A DNA stretch of 64,000 bases from Aedoeadaptatus acetigenes (GTDB taxonomy: Bacteria > Bacillota > Clostridia > Tissierellales > Peptoniphilaceae), in assembly GCF_025566985.1 (NCBI RefSeq), contig NZ_JAOQJD010000006.1, positions 53,523 through 117,522 on the forward strand, read 5' to 3'. This document shows positions 32,655 to 40,978 of the stretch, one piece after another; the stretch's first letter is position 1, and each line of letters starts with the position of its first letter. The notes under the pieces are model-generated. The model had not been told where the DNA came from and searched no databases. It saw nothing but the letters and a program-made list of their open reading frames with translations. A program made the position numbers and the translations under genes.

Positions 32655-32678
32655 AAAGCCGCCTTCGGGCGGTTTTTT
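32655..32678 (+). terminator. Second copy of the P-type ATPase terminator; right flank of the island
   Basis: CCGCC-TTCG-GGCGG plus six T, identical over 24 bases to 26416-26439. No gene lies directly before it except island remnants, so it looks like a duplicated or displaced copy. The rest of 32609-32654 and 32679-32740 shows nothing recognisable. Confidence 0.85.
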
Positions 32679-32740
32679 CATGGGGAGAAAAGCGTCGCAC
32701 ATCCTCGGAAAATTTTAGGTGATAAATAGTATAAATTTCT

Positions 32741-32769
32741 TTGAGGCCACATGGATTTGATGGTATGAT
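32741..32769 (+). promoter_or_regulatory. Promoter of fni-trxB
   Basis: TTGAGG at 32741-32746, 17-bp spacer, TATGAT at 32764-32769 with an upstream TGG (extended -10). Confidence 0.65.
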
Positions 32770-32797
32770 AGATTCATCATAGTAAGTAAAGGCTGGG

Positions 32798-33820
32798 ATG
32801 CAAGTGAGAAAATACAGAAAAAGAGAGCATGTTGAAAATTACCTGAAGACGGACTACCGAGGGGATCCGCTTTTCAACGACATGTATCTGCCCCATATTT
32901 CGCTGCCGGAACTTTCCGTCGACGAAATCGACACATCCACGACGTATTTGGGCAAGAAGATTCATTTTCCCCTCATGATCAACGCCATTACCGGCGGCAC
33001 GGAATTTGCGGAAAACATCAATGCGGATTTGGCGCAGCTCGCCAAGCGCTTTGATCTGCCCATGGCCGTGGGCAGTGAAACCATCGCCATGGAAGACGAG
33101 GAAGCCGTGGAAAGTTTTGAGATCGTGCGGGAGATTATCGGCGATGAGGGCATCGTCCTCGGGAACATGAACGGCAATCTCTCCGTGGACGAGGCGAAGA
33201 AGGCCGTGGAAATTATTCGGGCCGACGCCCTTCAGATCCATTTAAATCCGGCGCAGGAGCTGGCCATGGAAGAGGGCGATCGAGATTTTCGCGGCACGGC
33301 GGAGCGGATTCGCGCAGCAAATGAGGCCCTGGACGTGCCCGTTCTGGTGAAAGAAGTGGGTTTCGGCATGGACGCCTCCGTCGTCGAGCGGCTCTACGAT
33401 TTGGGCATTCGCCACGTGGACATTTCCGGCTACGGCGGCACGAATTTCTTTGAAGTGGAAAATCTCCGCTACTTTAATTCGGACATGACGGAGCTTTACG
33501 GCTGGGGGATTCCCACGGCCTACGCCCTTCACGAAGCCGTGGCACTAGGCAAGAAGGATCTCCACATTACCGCATCCGGCGGCATACGAAACGGCCTGGA
33601 TCTGGTGAAGTGTTTGATTCTCGGCGCCGACATGTGCGCCATTAGCGGCGAAATTTTAAGATACATCGTGCACGGCGGCGTGGACTACGCCTCGGTGTAT
33701 TTAGATGATTTGATCAACAAGGTAAAAATCGTCATGGTCCTGGTTGGTGCGAAGAATATCGATGAATTAAGACAGGTGAAGTGGAAAGCCACGGGCCGTC
33801 TTTTGGAATTATTGAGATAA
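32798..33820 (+). CDS. fni: Type 2 isopentenyl-diphosphate delta-isomerase
   Basis: A 340-residue FMN/NADPH-dependent IDI-2 that interconverts isopentenyl and dimethylallyl diphosphate. TIM-barrel features visible are LMINAITGGT, the VGSETIAM segment, LQIHLNPAQE, VLVKEVGFGM, DISGYGGTNF and TASGGIRNGLD. It supplies isoprenoid units for the undecaprenyl carrier and quinone-like lipids. AAAGG before ATG 32798. It lies 9 bp before trxB, whose NADPH enzyme could share the transcript. Confidence 0.93.
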   Translation: MQVRKYRKREHVENYLKTDYRGDPLFNDMYLPHISLPELSVDEIDTSTTYLGKKIHFPLMINAITGGTEFAENINADLAQLAKRFDLPMAVGSETIAMEDEEAVESFEIVREIIGDEGIVLGNMNGNLSVDEAKKAVEIIRADALQIHLNPAQELAMEEGDRDFRGTAERIRAANEALDVPVLVKEVGFGMDASVVERLYDLGIRHVDISGYGGTNFFEVENLRYFNSDMTELYGWGIPTAYALHEAVALGKKDLHITASGGIRNGLDLVKCLILGADMCAISGEILRYIVHGGVDYASVYLDDLINKVKIVMVLVGAKNIDELRQVKWKATGRLLELLR

Positions 33821-33829
33821 GAGGGAATT

Positions 33830-34753
33830 ATGTACGATCTTATGATTATCGGCGGCGGCCCGGCCGGGCTCACTGCCGCCATTTACGCGAGCCGCGCCCA
33901 TTTGAACACGGTGATCTTCGAACCGGAGATGGACGGCGGCCAAATGAGCCTCACCATGTCTCTTGAAAACTTCCCCGGGGCGCTTGCCGAGGACACGGGC
34001 ATGGATATCGGCATGCGTATGGCAAAGCAAGCGGCCTCTTTCGGTGCCGCCACCATTCGCGAGCGGGTGGTTTCCGTCGAGTCAGCGGGCGAGACGAAAA
34101 TCGTGAAGACGGAAAGCGGCAGCTACGAAGGCAAGTACGTCCTCCTGGCCACGGGCTCTAAGCCCAATCGCCTGGGCGTTCCCGGGGAAGACAAATTCGT
34201 CTCCCGCGGCATCAGCTACTGCGCCACCTGCGACGGCGCCTTCTACCAAGACGGCGACGTCTACGTCATCGGCGGCGGCAATTCCGCCGTGGAAGAGGCC
34301 CTGTACCTGGCGAATTTAGGGGCGAAGGTCACTATCGTTCACCGCAGAGACAGCTTCCGCGCCGAGCGCTTCTTGGCGGAGAAGGCCCTGGCCCACGAAA
34401 ATATTTCCGTCATGTGGAACACGGAGCTGAAGGAGGTCTTGGGAGATGCCATGGCCGACGGCCTCGCCCTCTACAACAATAAAACCGACGAAACTTTCAC
34501 GGTGAAAAAAGGCGACCGCCCCATGGGAATTTTCATCTACGTGGGCGTGAAACCCCAAACGGAATTTCTCGAAGGGCTTCTGGAATTAAACAGGGGCTAT
34601 GTGAAAGTGGACGAAAATCAAATGTCCGCCGTGGACGGCATCTACGCCGCCGGCGACATTGTGGACAAAAATTTCCGCCAGGTCATTAACGCCTGCGGGG
34701 AAGGCTGCGTCGCCGCCATGGCCGTGGCTAAGCGCATCGTCCAATACGATTAA
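33830..34753 (+). CDS. trxB: Thioredoxin reductase
   Basis: A 307-residue FAD flavoprotein with N-terminal GGGPAGLTAA, redox-active CATC (C131-C134 in SYCATCDGAFY), NADPH-binding GGGNSAVEEALYLA and C-terminal FAD motif GIYAAGDIVDKNFRQ. It reduces thioredoxin with NADPH. Length is typical. Followed by a strong terminator and then an IS200-type element. Confidence 0.95.
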   Translation: MYDLMIIGGGPAGLTAAIYASRAHLNTVIFEPEMDGGQMSLTMSLENFPGALAEDTGMDIGMRMAKQAASFGAATIRERVVSVESAGETKIVKTESGSYEGKYVLLATGSKPNRLGVPGEDKFVSRGISYCATCDGAFYQDGDVYVIGGGNSAVEEALYLANLGAKVTIVHRRDSFRAERFLAEKALAHENISVMWNTELKEVLGDAMADGLALYNNKTDETFTVKKGDRPMGIFIYVGVKPQTEFLEGLLELNRGYVKVDENQMSAVDGIYAAGDIVDKNFRQVINACGEGCVAAMAVAKRIVQYD

Positions 34754-34770
34754 ATCAATTCAATTTTTGA

Positions 34771-34805
34771 AACAGCTATGCAATACCGCGCATAGCTGTT
34801 TTTTT
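34771..34805 (+). terminator. Terminator after trxB
   Basis: AACAGCTATGC pairs with GCATAGCTGTT (9-base loop region) followed by five more T residues. Confidence 0.92.
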
Positions 34806-34938
34806 GTGCGCTTTAGCATGAATAAACCACCAGCTATGCTGGTGGTAGGCATAAAAAGCTTTAGCTTCAAGTAAAAAAAGAACCTCCTATGATAAAATTA
34901 TTGTGTTATCGGCAATAAAATATCAAGGAGGTATCCAT

Positions 34939-35400
34939 ATGGATAAGAACAGCTTAGCACATACAAGTTGGAATTGTAAGTATCACATTGTGTTTGCGCC
35001 AAAATATAGGCGGCAGGTTATATACGGGAAATTGAAACAAGACATAGGAAAAACATTAAGAGACCTATGCGAGAGAAAAGGAATAAACATAATCGAAGCG
35101 GAATGTTGTCCGGATCATATACATATGCTGCTGGAAATTCCACCGAAATATAGCGTATCTCAAATCATGGGATACTTAAAAGGAAAAAGTAGCTTAATCA
35201 TATTTGATAGACACGCAAACCTAAAGTACAAATACGGAAATAGGCATTTCTGGTGTAGAGGGTACTACGTCGATACTGCGGGAAAAAATGCGAAAAAAAT
35301 CCAAGAATACATCAAAAACCAATTGGAAGAAGATTATATGGCGGATCAGATAAGCATGAAGGAATTCATCGATCCGTTTACGGGTCAGCAGGTCAAATAA
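34939..35400 (+). CDS. tnpA: IS200-family Y1 transposase TnpA
   Basis: A 153-residue HUH-type transposase. The HUH motif is H60-I-H62 in CCPDHIHMLLEIP and the nucleophilic tyrosine is Y124 in KKIQEYIKNQ. It starts at ATG 34939 (MDKNSLAHTSWNCKYHIVFA) after AAGGAGG; an in-frame upstream TTG at 34903 has no support. Both catalytic motifs and the full family length are intact, so the element may be active. It moves single-stranded DNA by a cut-and-paste (peel-and-paste) mechanism. Confidence 0.95.
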   Translation: MDKNSLAHTSWNCKYHIVFAPKYRRQVIYGKLKQDIGKTLRDLCERKGINIIEAECCPDHIHMLLEIPPKYSVSQIMGYLKGKSSLIIFDRHANLKYKYGNRHFWCRGYYVDTAGKNAKKIQEYIKNQLEEDYMADQISMKEFIDPFTGQQVK

Positions 35401-35412
35401 AGTATGAGAACA

Positions 35413-35499
35413 GGCGCTTTAGCGCCAACTGGGGAATTGTTGCAAGAGGAAGAAATTCAGAGCACGAAAGTGCTGCCGGTAACAGCCCCTTATAGGGGC
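35413..35499 (+). other. Structured 3' region of the IS200 element
   Basis: Three compact hairpins follow the transposase stop: GGCGC-TTTA-GCGCC (35413-35426), AGCAC-GAAA-GTGCT (35461-35474) and GCCCCT-TAT-AGGGGC (35485-35499), then the right-end hairpin. All have perfect stems and small loops. This could be a folded transcript end or a structured RNA of the element. The spacer beyond the right hairpin (35528-35724) has only a TTGACA at 35657-35662 without a good -10. Confidence 0.6.
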
Positions 35500-35724
35500 A
35501 AAACAAACCACCGGCTAAGCCGGTGGTTCTGATTGTGGAATTAAATATTTTTAAACAAACCAAATAAATAAACACAAATTTCATCCACCATAAGCAATTT
35601 AAAAATAAAGATTCTCGAAAAAAGTGCGATTAACAATAAATAATTCGGAATTCGGGTTGACAAGATCGGGGGGGTGATACAGTCAGTGTGTAAGAGATAC
35701 CAAATACAAGAAAAGGAGGGCTTT

Positions 35725-37110
35725 ATGAACTCTTACTTAACGTACGCAAATGATCCTGTACTCTGGCTATTATCTTTACCGTTGGTGGCAATTGTAGGTG
35801 CATTAGCTATTAGCTATAGCACCAAGGTAAAAAAAGTAAGTCCCTTAGTGAATTTAACACCCGAAGATCAAAAGAAAGCATTCCGAACAGGCGCAATTTC
35901 CGCCATCGGACCGGCATTAGGCGTGTTTGTCGTCATGCTTGGACTTATATCTAAAATAGGCGGCCCTCTGGCATGGCAAAGACTCTCTGTCATCGGCGCG
36001 GCCCATACTGAACTCACGGCGGCTGAAATGGCGGCACAAGCCATGGGCACGACCTTGGATTCTCCCGATTATAATTTGGTCAATTACGCAAACGCTTGCT
36101 GGGTCATGGCATTAAATGGCTGCGGCTGGTTGTTAGTAGTAAGTTTATTGACGGACAAATTGGACAGCATCTCCTTTAAGCTAACCAAAGGGGACACAAA
36201 AATCACGAGTATTATTTCGATTTCCGGCATGTGCGGTGCCATGGGTTTCTTGGCTGTCAGCAACGCGATCACCTCAAATGAAAATATGGTCGCCGCAGTA
36301 GTTGCGGGGATTTCCATGATTCTTTTGAACAAGCTGGGAGAAAAAGTTCCTGCATTGATGGAATTTAACCTGGGCTTCGCTTTGATCATCGGCATGATCG
36401 CAGGAAGCATTTTCCGCTCACTCATAGGGAGGTTTCACATGACTGATAAATTAAACATCGATCAAGAATATGACGCGCAGTATACACAACCGGTTATTAA
36501 ATTAGGTCGAATTTTAAACTTACTTGGCGTATTATTTTCCTTTTTGCCGGCTCTATACATTTCCATTCGATATAGTGCTTTTCCGGGAATGGCAAACATT
36601 TTAAAAGGCTGGGCACTTATCGCGGCAATTTTCGGTTCATACTACATAATTGAACCAATCTCCTACTTCCCCGTCTTGGGGCTTCCCGGAACCTTTATGG
36701 GCTTCATTTCCGGGAACTTAGGGAACATGCGTGTACCATGTTCTGCCTTAGCTCAAGCGGCAGTAAAGGTTGAGCCCGGCACGAAGAAGGCGGAATTAGT
36801 CTCGACATTGGGGATTGCAGGTTCGATTATTACGAACTTAATCGTCACAGTTCTGGCTGCAGTCGCGGGAAGTTATATTATCTCCGTCTTGCCGGATTCG
36901 GTTTTAGCAGCCTTTGACTTTATCGCACCTTCCATTTTCGGTTCGATGTATGCCATGTTTGCGATTAAGGATTTAAAGAGCGGGATCTTTGCTCTTGTCT
37001 TAACGGTCATCATGATCAAAGCCGGTTTGCCGACTTTCGTCATTGTTCCGTCGGCAGTCTTTGCGACGATCTTCTTCGGAATTAAAACGAGGAAAAAGGA
37101 GGAAAAGTAA
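35725..37110 (+). CDS. DUF5058 family membrane protein (putative transporter)
   Basis: A 461-residue polytopic membrane protein with about twelve hydrophobic helices (LWLLSLPLVAIVGALAISY at the start). ATG 35725 (MNSYLTYANDPVLWLL) follows AAAAGGAGGG; the frame opens earlier at 35674 without a ribosome site. DUF5058 proteins are of unknown function and are repeatedly encoded beside M20 amidohydrolases, as here. I infer an uptake transporter for the amidated or N-acylated substrate hydrolysed by the next enzyme. It overlaps the next gene by one base (TAATG). Confidence 0.75.
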   Translation: MNSYLTYANDPVLWLLSLPLVAIVGALAISYSTKVKKVSPLVNLTPEDQKKAFRTGAISAIGPALGVFVVMLGLISKIGGPLAWQRLSVIGAAHTELTAAEMAAQAMGTTLDSPDYNLVNYANACWVMALNGCGWLLVVSLLTDKLDSISFKLTKGDTKITSIISISGMCGAMGFLAVSNAITSNENMVAAVVAGISMILLNKLGEKVPALMEFNLGFALIIGMIAGSIFRSLIGRFHMTDKLNIDQEYDAQYTQPVIKLGRILNLLGVLFSFLPALYISIRYSAFPGMANILKGWALIAAIFGSYYIIEPISYFPVLGLPGTFMGFISGNLGNMRVPCSALAQAAVKVEPGTKKAELVSTLGIAGSIITNLIVTVLAAVAGSYIISVLPDSVLAAFDFIAPSIFGSMYAMFAIKDLKSGIFALVLTVIMIKAGLPTFVIVPSAVFATIFFGIKTRKKEEK

Positions 37111-38288
37111 TGAAAAAATTAGAATTCGATCGAAAAAAAGCAGAAGAAAATCTGATTAAATTCAGAAGAGACCTCCATCAGATTCCCGAAATCGGCTTCG
37201 ATTTAGAGAAAACGGTGAAGTATGTCTGTTCTGTACTTGACGAATATGGCATTTCCTACGAAAAAATCGTCGACGGATCCGCCGTCGTCGCCCTCATCGA
37301 TAGTGGCAGTCCCGGCAAAACCGTCGGTTTGAGAGCGGATATGGACGCACTGCCGATTAAAGAGGAAACAGACCTGCCCTTTAAATCTGAAAACGGCAAC
37401 ATGCACGCCTGCGGACACGATTGCCATACGGCCATTTTGTTGACAACGGGCATTGTTTTAAACGAAAACAAGGATAAATGGTCCGGCAAGGTGAAGCTAC
37501 TTTTCCAACCCTCCGAAGAAAAGGACGGCGGCGCCAAACCGATGATCGACGTGGGTTGCTTAAATGAACCGAAGGTCGATTATATTCTTGGACAACACGT
37601 CGGCGTTCTCTCCGGCGAAATTGAAATCGGTCAAATGGGATTTGTCCCGGGCCCGATGATGGCATCTCTCGACGAATTTACCATCGATTTTATCGGACAA
37701 GGCGGACACGGCGCCTACCCTCACGACACCATCGATCCGATCCCTATGGCAGCATCGGCGGTTCTCGCGCTGCAAGCCTTCATGGCTCGTCGAGTAAATG
37801 CTTTGGATTCTGCCGTATTCACCATCGGCCAAATTCACGGAGGCAGCCAATACAATATTGTTCCGAATAAGGTGAGCATTAACGGGACGGTTCGCTGCTT
37901 AAACGAATCGGTACGAAAATTAATCGCTGAGGGCTGTGAAAAAATTTGCAAGAGCACAGCGGAAAGTTATGGCGGCAAAGCGGAAATTGATTACAAGTTC
38001 GGCTACCCTGCCTTAATCAACGACACGGAACTTACCCAAAAACTAATCGACCTCAGTCAGGAAGCCTTTGGCGAAGATAGCGTCAAGCGTATGGAAAAAG
38101 CGAGTATGGGAAGCGAAGACTTCGCCTATTTCGCTCAAGAAGCGCCGGCCTGCTTTACTTTCTTAAACACCTCAAAAGAATGTGACGGCGTCATCTATCC
38201 GAATCATAACCCCAAATTTATGGTCGACGAAGACATTTTAATCAAAGGCGTCGATTACTTTGTAACAGCCGTTGGAAATTTGTCTTAA
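37110..38288 (+). CDS. M20-family amidohydrolase (metallopeptidase)
   Basis: A 392-residue M20D-type hydrolase, kin to hippurate, N-acetyl-amino-acid and IAA-amino-acid hydrolases. Metal-binding residues sit in MHACGHDCHTAIL (H99, C101, H103), QPSEEKDGG supplies the acidic pair, and LGQHVG and the late GSEDFAYFAQEAP complete the site. A dimerisation insert (about 185-300) is present. The enzyme removes an acyl group from an amino acid or dipeptide. Co-encoded with the DUF5058 transporter. Confidence 0.9.
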   Translation: MKKLEFDRKKAEENLIKFRRDLHQIPEIGFDLEKTVKYVCSVLDEYGISYEKIVDGSAVVALIDSGSPGKTVGLRADMDALPIKEETDLPFKSENGNMHACGHDCHTAILLTTGIVLNENKDKWSGKVKLLFQPSEEKDGGAKPMIDVGCLNEPKVDYILGQHVGVLSGEIEIGQMGFVPGPMMASLDEFTIDFIGQGGHGAYPHDTIDPIPMAASAVLALQAFMARRVNALDSAVFTIGQIHGGSQYNIVPNKVSINGTVRCLNESVRKLIAEGCEKICKSTAESYGGKAEIDYKFGYPALINDTELTQKLIDLSQEAFGEDSVKRMEKASMGSEDFAYFAQEAPACFTFLNTSKECDGVIYPNHNPKFMVDEDILIKGVDYFVTAVGNLS

Positions 38289-38360
38289 ATGAAGAAAGCA
38301 TCCGAAAAGCGGAAGCCATTCAATTTCATTGTCATCTCCGAATAGTATGATAACTGCACG

Positions 38361-38396
38361 AAAAAGCCGCTCGATGATCTCATCGGGCGGCTTTTT
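38361..38396. terminator. Bidirectional terminator
   Basis: AAAAAGCCGC and GCGGCTTTTT enclose a further CGATGA/TCATCG stem (one T-G wobble). A and T tracts on both sides let it serve the M20 gene and the convergent minus-strand gene. Confidence 0.92.
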
Positions 38397-38401
38397 CACG
38401 T

Positions 38402-39109
38402 TTATTGTTGGGCCGGTTGTGCCGGTTGCTCCCCTTGGGGCGCAGGATTTTCCTGTTCGCTTTGGCTCATTAAGATGTTCAAAAGTTCCGTGGCCGTAAG
38501 GGGCGCGTGAATTTGGTAGCCCCCCGGTTTAATCTTGGGCACGGCGCCGGCGTCGCGAATCATTTGAAGGAAGGTGGCTCTGTCCGCCACTAAATCTTCT
38601 TTCATGATCACATCGGCGATCATTTCGTCGTTGGCGCCTTCGGGAATTTCGATGGTGATGGTGCGGGTGGCTTTTTGCAAGCCGTTTTCCGTGAGTATTT
38701 TCAAAATGGTTTCGGGGCTGGCGCCTTCGGGAATTTCGTAGCTTCCCGCCGTAATGTAGCGGGCCATGCCGGAGCGCTTGGCCTTATTGCTGAAGGCCGT
38801 GGCGTCGTTAATGAGGCCCACTTCCTTTAAGCGCTTGGCCACGGAATCCGGATCCGTCGTTTCTATTTTAAGTAAGGTGGTTTTTTCCGATGCATCTTTG
38901 GCGGCGCTGGAGATCTGGCCGATTTGTTCCTTTGAGGAGCGAATTTCCTCGGTAATGGTGGTGTCTTTTCTCTCTTCCGGCGTCATCATGGAAAACAAGT
39001 GGTTCATGCGCCACTTAATGATGAACAGTAGGACGAGAACCACCAGTATGACGACGACAAAGCGCAAAAAGTTTACGAATACTTTCGAAACTCTTCCGTT
39101 AGATTTCAT
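38402..39109 (-). CDS. MltG/YceG-like membrane protein without the catalytic domain
   Basis: A 235-residue protein read leftward. One transmembrane helix lies near 15-37 (VVVILVVLVLLFIIKW), then a helical region, then two LysM-like units of the kind found at the N-terminus of MltG (RYITAGSYEIPEGASPETIL near 125 and KIKPGGYQIHAPLTATELLN near 200). The C-terminal tail is Pro/Gln-rich. The lytic transglycosylase catalytic domain of MltG is absent, so binding or a structural wall role is likelier than cleavage. Divergent from the rluD-type gene. Confidence 0.6.
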   Translation of the reverse strand: MKSNGRVSKVFVNFLRFVVVILVVLVLLFIIKWRMNHLFSMMTPEERKDTTITEEIRSSKEQIGQISSAAKDASEKTTLLKIETTDPDSVAKRLKEVGLINDATAFSNKAKRSGMARYITAGSYEIPEGASPETILKILTENGLQKATRTITIEIPEGANDEMIADVIMKEDLVADRATFLQMIRDAGAVPKIKPGGYQIHAPLTATELLNILMSQSEQENPAPQGEQPAQPAQQ

Positions 39110-39135
39110 GCTGTTTTCCCTTTCCTGTCGATTTC

Positions 39136-39163
39136 GATATAATTATAATAAGGTTATTATATC
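39136..39163. promoter_or_regulatory. Divergent promoter region with inverted repeat
   Basis: GATATAAT (39136-39143) and ATTATATC (39156-39163) form an inverted repeat with a 12-bp gap. Each arm carries a TATAAT-type -10, one for each strand, so it may drive both the MltG-like gene and the pseudouridine synthase operon. No strong -35 boxes were seen. Confidence 0.55.
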
Positions 39164-39192
39164 ACAGGAACGTGAAAGAAAGAGAGGCTCTC

Positions 39193-40128
39193 GTGATCTC
39201 TAATAAAATTGACACAAACGACGCAGGCATGCGCTTGGATCGCTATTTAAAAAAATTGCTTCCCAATGCCAAGGCGTCGCTGATTTATAAATCCATTCGA
39301 AAGAAAAACATTACGGTCAACGGTAAAAAGGCCAAGGAGGAAGATGTCTTGGCCCTCGGAGATACGGTGGAAATTTATTTTTCCGACGAGACGCTGGCGA
39401 AGTTTTCCAAGGCGCCGAAGTCCGTGAAGGGAAAGTTTCCCGCCATCGTCTTCGAATCGGAAGATTTCATTATTATGGACAAGCCCGTGGGCGTGTTGAG
39501 CCACGGCACGGGCAAGGCCTACGAGCGGAACATGGTGGACGATATGTTGGCCTATTTGATCCACACGAAGAGCTACAATCCCCGGGCGGAAAAGACCTTC
39601 GTCCCCTCCATTTGCAATCGACTGGACCGAAACACCAGCGGTTTAATTTTGGGGGCGAAGACGGCGGCGGGCCTTCGTGCGGCCAACGCATGGCTTCGTA
39701 ACCGGGAAGTGGAGAAGTATTACATGACCATTGTGGAAGGAGAGTTGAAGGAAGAACGGAAGGTGGAAAATCGTCTGACAAAGGACGGAGAGAAAAACCG
39801 CGTCGTGGAAGGCGACGACGGGAAGGACGCCGTGGGCATCTACCGGCCCTTGAAGAGCACGGGGGACTACACCCTGGTTGAGGCGGAGCTCATTACCGGG
39901 CGCACCCATCAGATTCGCCAGCAGCTGGCATCCATCGGTCATCCCGTCCTCGGGGACAGAAAGTACGGCCGCGCCTCCCGCCGCTTCGGCGAATTGCACC
40001 ACCAATTGCTTCACGCCTACAAATTGGTCTTTCCCGAAACCGAGGACTTCCCCGAAGTGTCCGGCAAGGTGTTTACCTCCGAGCCCAAGGGAAAATTTCA
40101 GCGGATCAGGGAGAGCCTCCATGTATGA
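39193..40128 (+). CDS. RluD-family pseudouridine synthase
   Basis: A 311-residue RNA pseudouridine synthase. An S4 domain (about 10-70, GMRLDRYLKKLLPNAKASLI) precedes the catalytic domain with the signature NRLDRNTSGLIL, where D145 is the nucleophile, and GRTHQIRQQLASIGHP. GTG 39193 is chosen because AGAGAGG lies upstream; an earlier in-frame GTG at 39172 has a poorly spaced site. Target probably 23S rRNA. Its stop overlaps the ROK kinase start by 8 bases. Confidence 0.88.
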   Translation: MISNKIDTNDAGMRLDRYLKKLLPNAKASLIYKSIRKKNITVNGKKAKEEDVLALGDTVEIYFSDETLAKFSKAPKSVKGKFPAIVFESEDFIIMDKPVGVLSHGTGKAYERNMVDDMLAYLIHTKSYNPRAEKTFVPSICNRLDRNTSGLILGAKTAAGLRAANAWLRNREVEKYYMTIVEGELKEERKVENRLTKDGEKNRVVEGDDGKDAVGIYRPLKSTGDYTLVEAELITGRTHQIRQQLASIGHPVLGDRKYGRASRRFGELHHQLLHAYKLVFPETEDFPEVSGKVFTSEPKGKFQRIRESLHV

Positions 40129-40978
40129 TTTAGGCTTGGACATCGGCGGCACTACCATGAAGCTCGGGATTTTTCGCGGCGGAAAACTGATTCGCACAGA
40201 CCGCGCCCCGACGCCGAAGGATCCCGACAAAGTAGTAGATGAAATCGCCCGCATGGTAGCGCCCATTGATTACGAAGCTTTCGGCATCGCCACGGCGGGG
40301 ACCGTAGACAGGGAGAAGAAGGCCCTTTCCGATTTAGGCGGAAATATTTCGGGTTGGCAGGGCTATCCCCTGGGCGAGGCTCTGGCGGATAAAGACATTC
40401 GCCTGGACGTTTTGGAAAACGACATTAACTGTGCCCTCGTGGGAGAGATGGAAAATCGCCGGGACGATCACGTCCTCTACGTGGGCATGGGCACGGGCAT
40501 CGGCGGCGCTTTTTATGCCGGCGGCGAATTGTATCTAGGGAGCCGGGGATCCGCCATGGAGATCGGACACATCATCGTAGAGAAAGGCGGCGTTCTTTGC
40601 ACCTGCGGCCAGCGGGGCTGCGCCGAGAGTTATTTCAGCGCAAGGGCTTTTCACGCCCTCATGAAGGCGGCGGGCTACGAACGGGGCGACGATTTTCTGG
40701 CATCAGATGAAGCCTCGGCGCAGGCTTTTATCGACGGCGCGGCGGATTACCTCATCGGCCTTGAAAATGTGTTGAACCCTTCGGTCATTTTAATCGGCGG
40801 CGGCATGATTACCTACGCCCCGAGCATTGTGGCGCGCCTGAAGGCGGCCATGCTCCGCCGGGGCAACGGCAATGTTCGCGCCCCCTTGGGGCCCGCCCGC
40901 TTGGGAAACGACGGCGGCATGGTGGGGGCCATGCTTCTTGCGAAAAAAGAAAGGAGAGGCCATGGAAATCATTTATAA
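40121..40978 (+). CDS. ROK family sugar kinase/glucokinase
   Basis: A 285-residue ROK protein (MYDLGLDIGGTTMKLGIFRG). The ATP-binding DIGGTTMK is at 7-14, the sugar-site region LENDINCALVGEM near 103, and the zinc motif CTCGQRGCAESYFSAR near 161. ROK kinases phosphorylate glucose or N-acetyl sugars; there is no DNA-binding domain, so it is an enzyme and not a repressor. ATG 40121 follows AGGGAGAG; the frame is open well upstream inside the previous gene. It overlaps addB by 17 bases. Confidence 0.88.
   Translation: MYDLGLDIGGTTMKLGIFRGGKLIRTDRAPTPKDPDKVVDEIARMVAPIDYEAFGIATAGTVDREKKALSDLGGNISGWQGYPLGEALADKDIRLDVLENDINCALVGEMENRRDDHVLYVGMGTGIGGAFYAGGELYLGSRGSAMEIGHIIVEKGGVLCTCGQRGCAESYFSARAFHALMKAAGYERGDDFLASDEASAQAFIDGAADYLIGLENVLNPSVILIGGGMITYAPSIVARLKAAMLRRGNGNVRAPLGPARLGNDGGMVGAMLLAKKERRGHGNHL

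Larger units (their letters stand above)
34826..35527 (+). mobile_element. IS200/IS605-type insertion sequence (tnpA only)
   Basis: The element is bounded by two subterminal hairpins: ACCACCAGC-TAT-GCTGGTGGT on the left (34826-34846) and ACCACCGGC-TAA-GCCGGTGGT on the right (35507-35527). TnpA binds such imperfect palindromes in single-stranded DNA. It carries one gene, a Y1 transposase, and no tnpB. It sits just after the trxB terminator without disrupting a gene. True cleavage ends lie slightly outside the hairpins and cannot be fixed here. Confidence 0.88.

Noticed and set aside
34939..35527. CRISPR-like array from the hairpins downstream of tnpA
   Set aside because: The stems differ in sequence and spacing is irregular; there are no repeated units. 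No CRISPR array was seen anywhere in the window.
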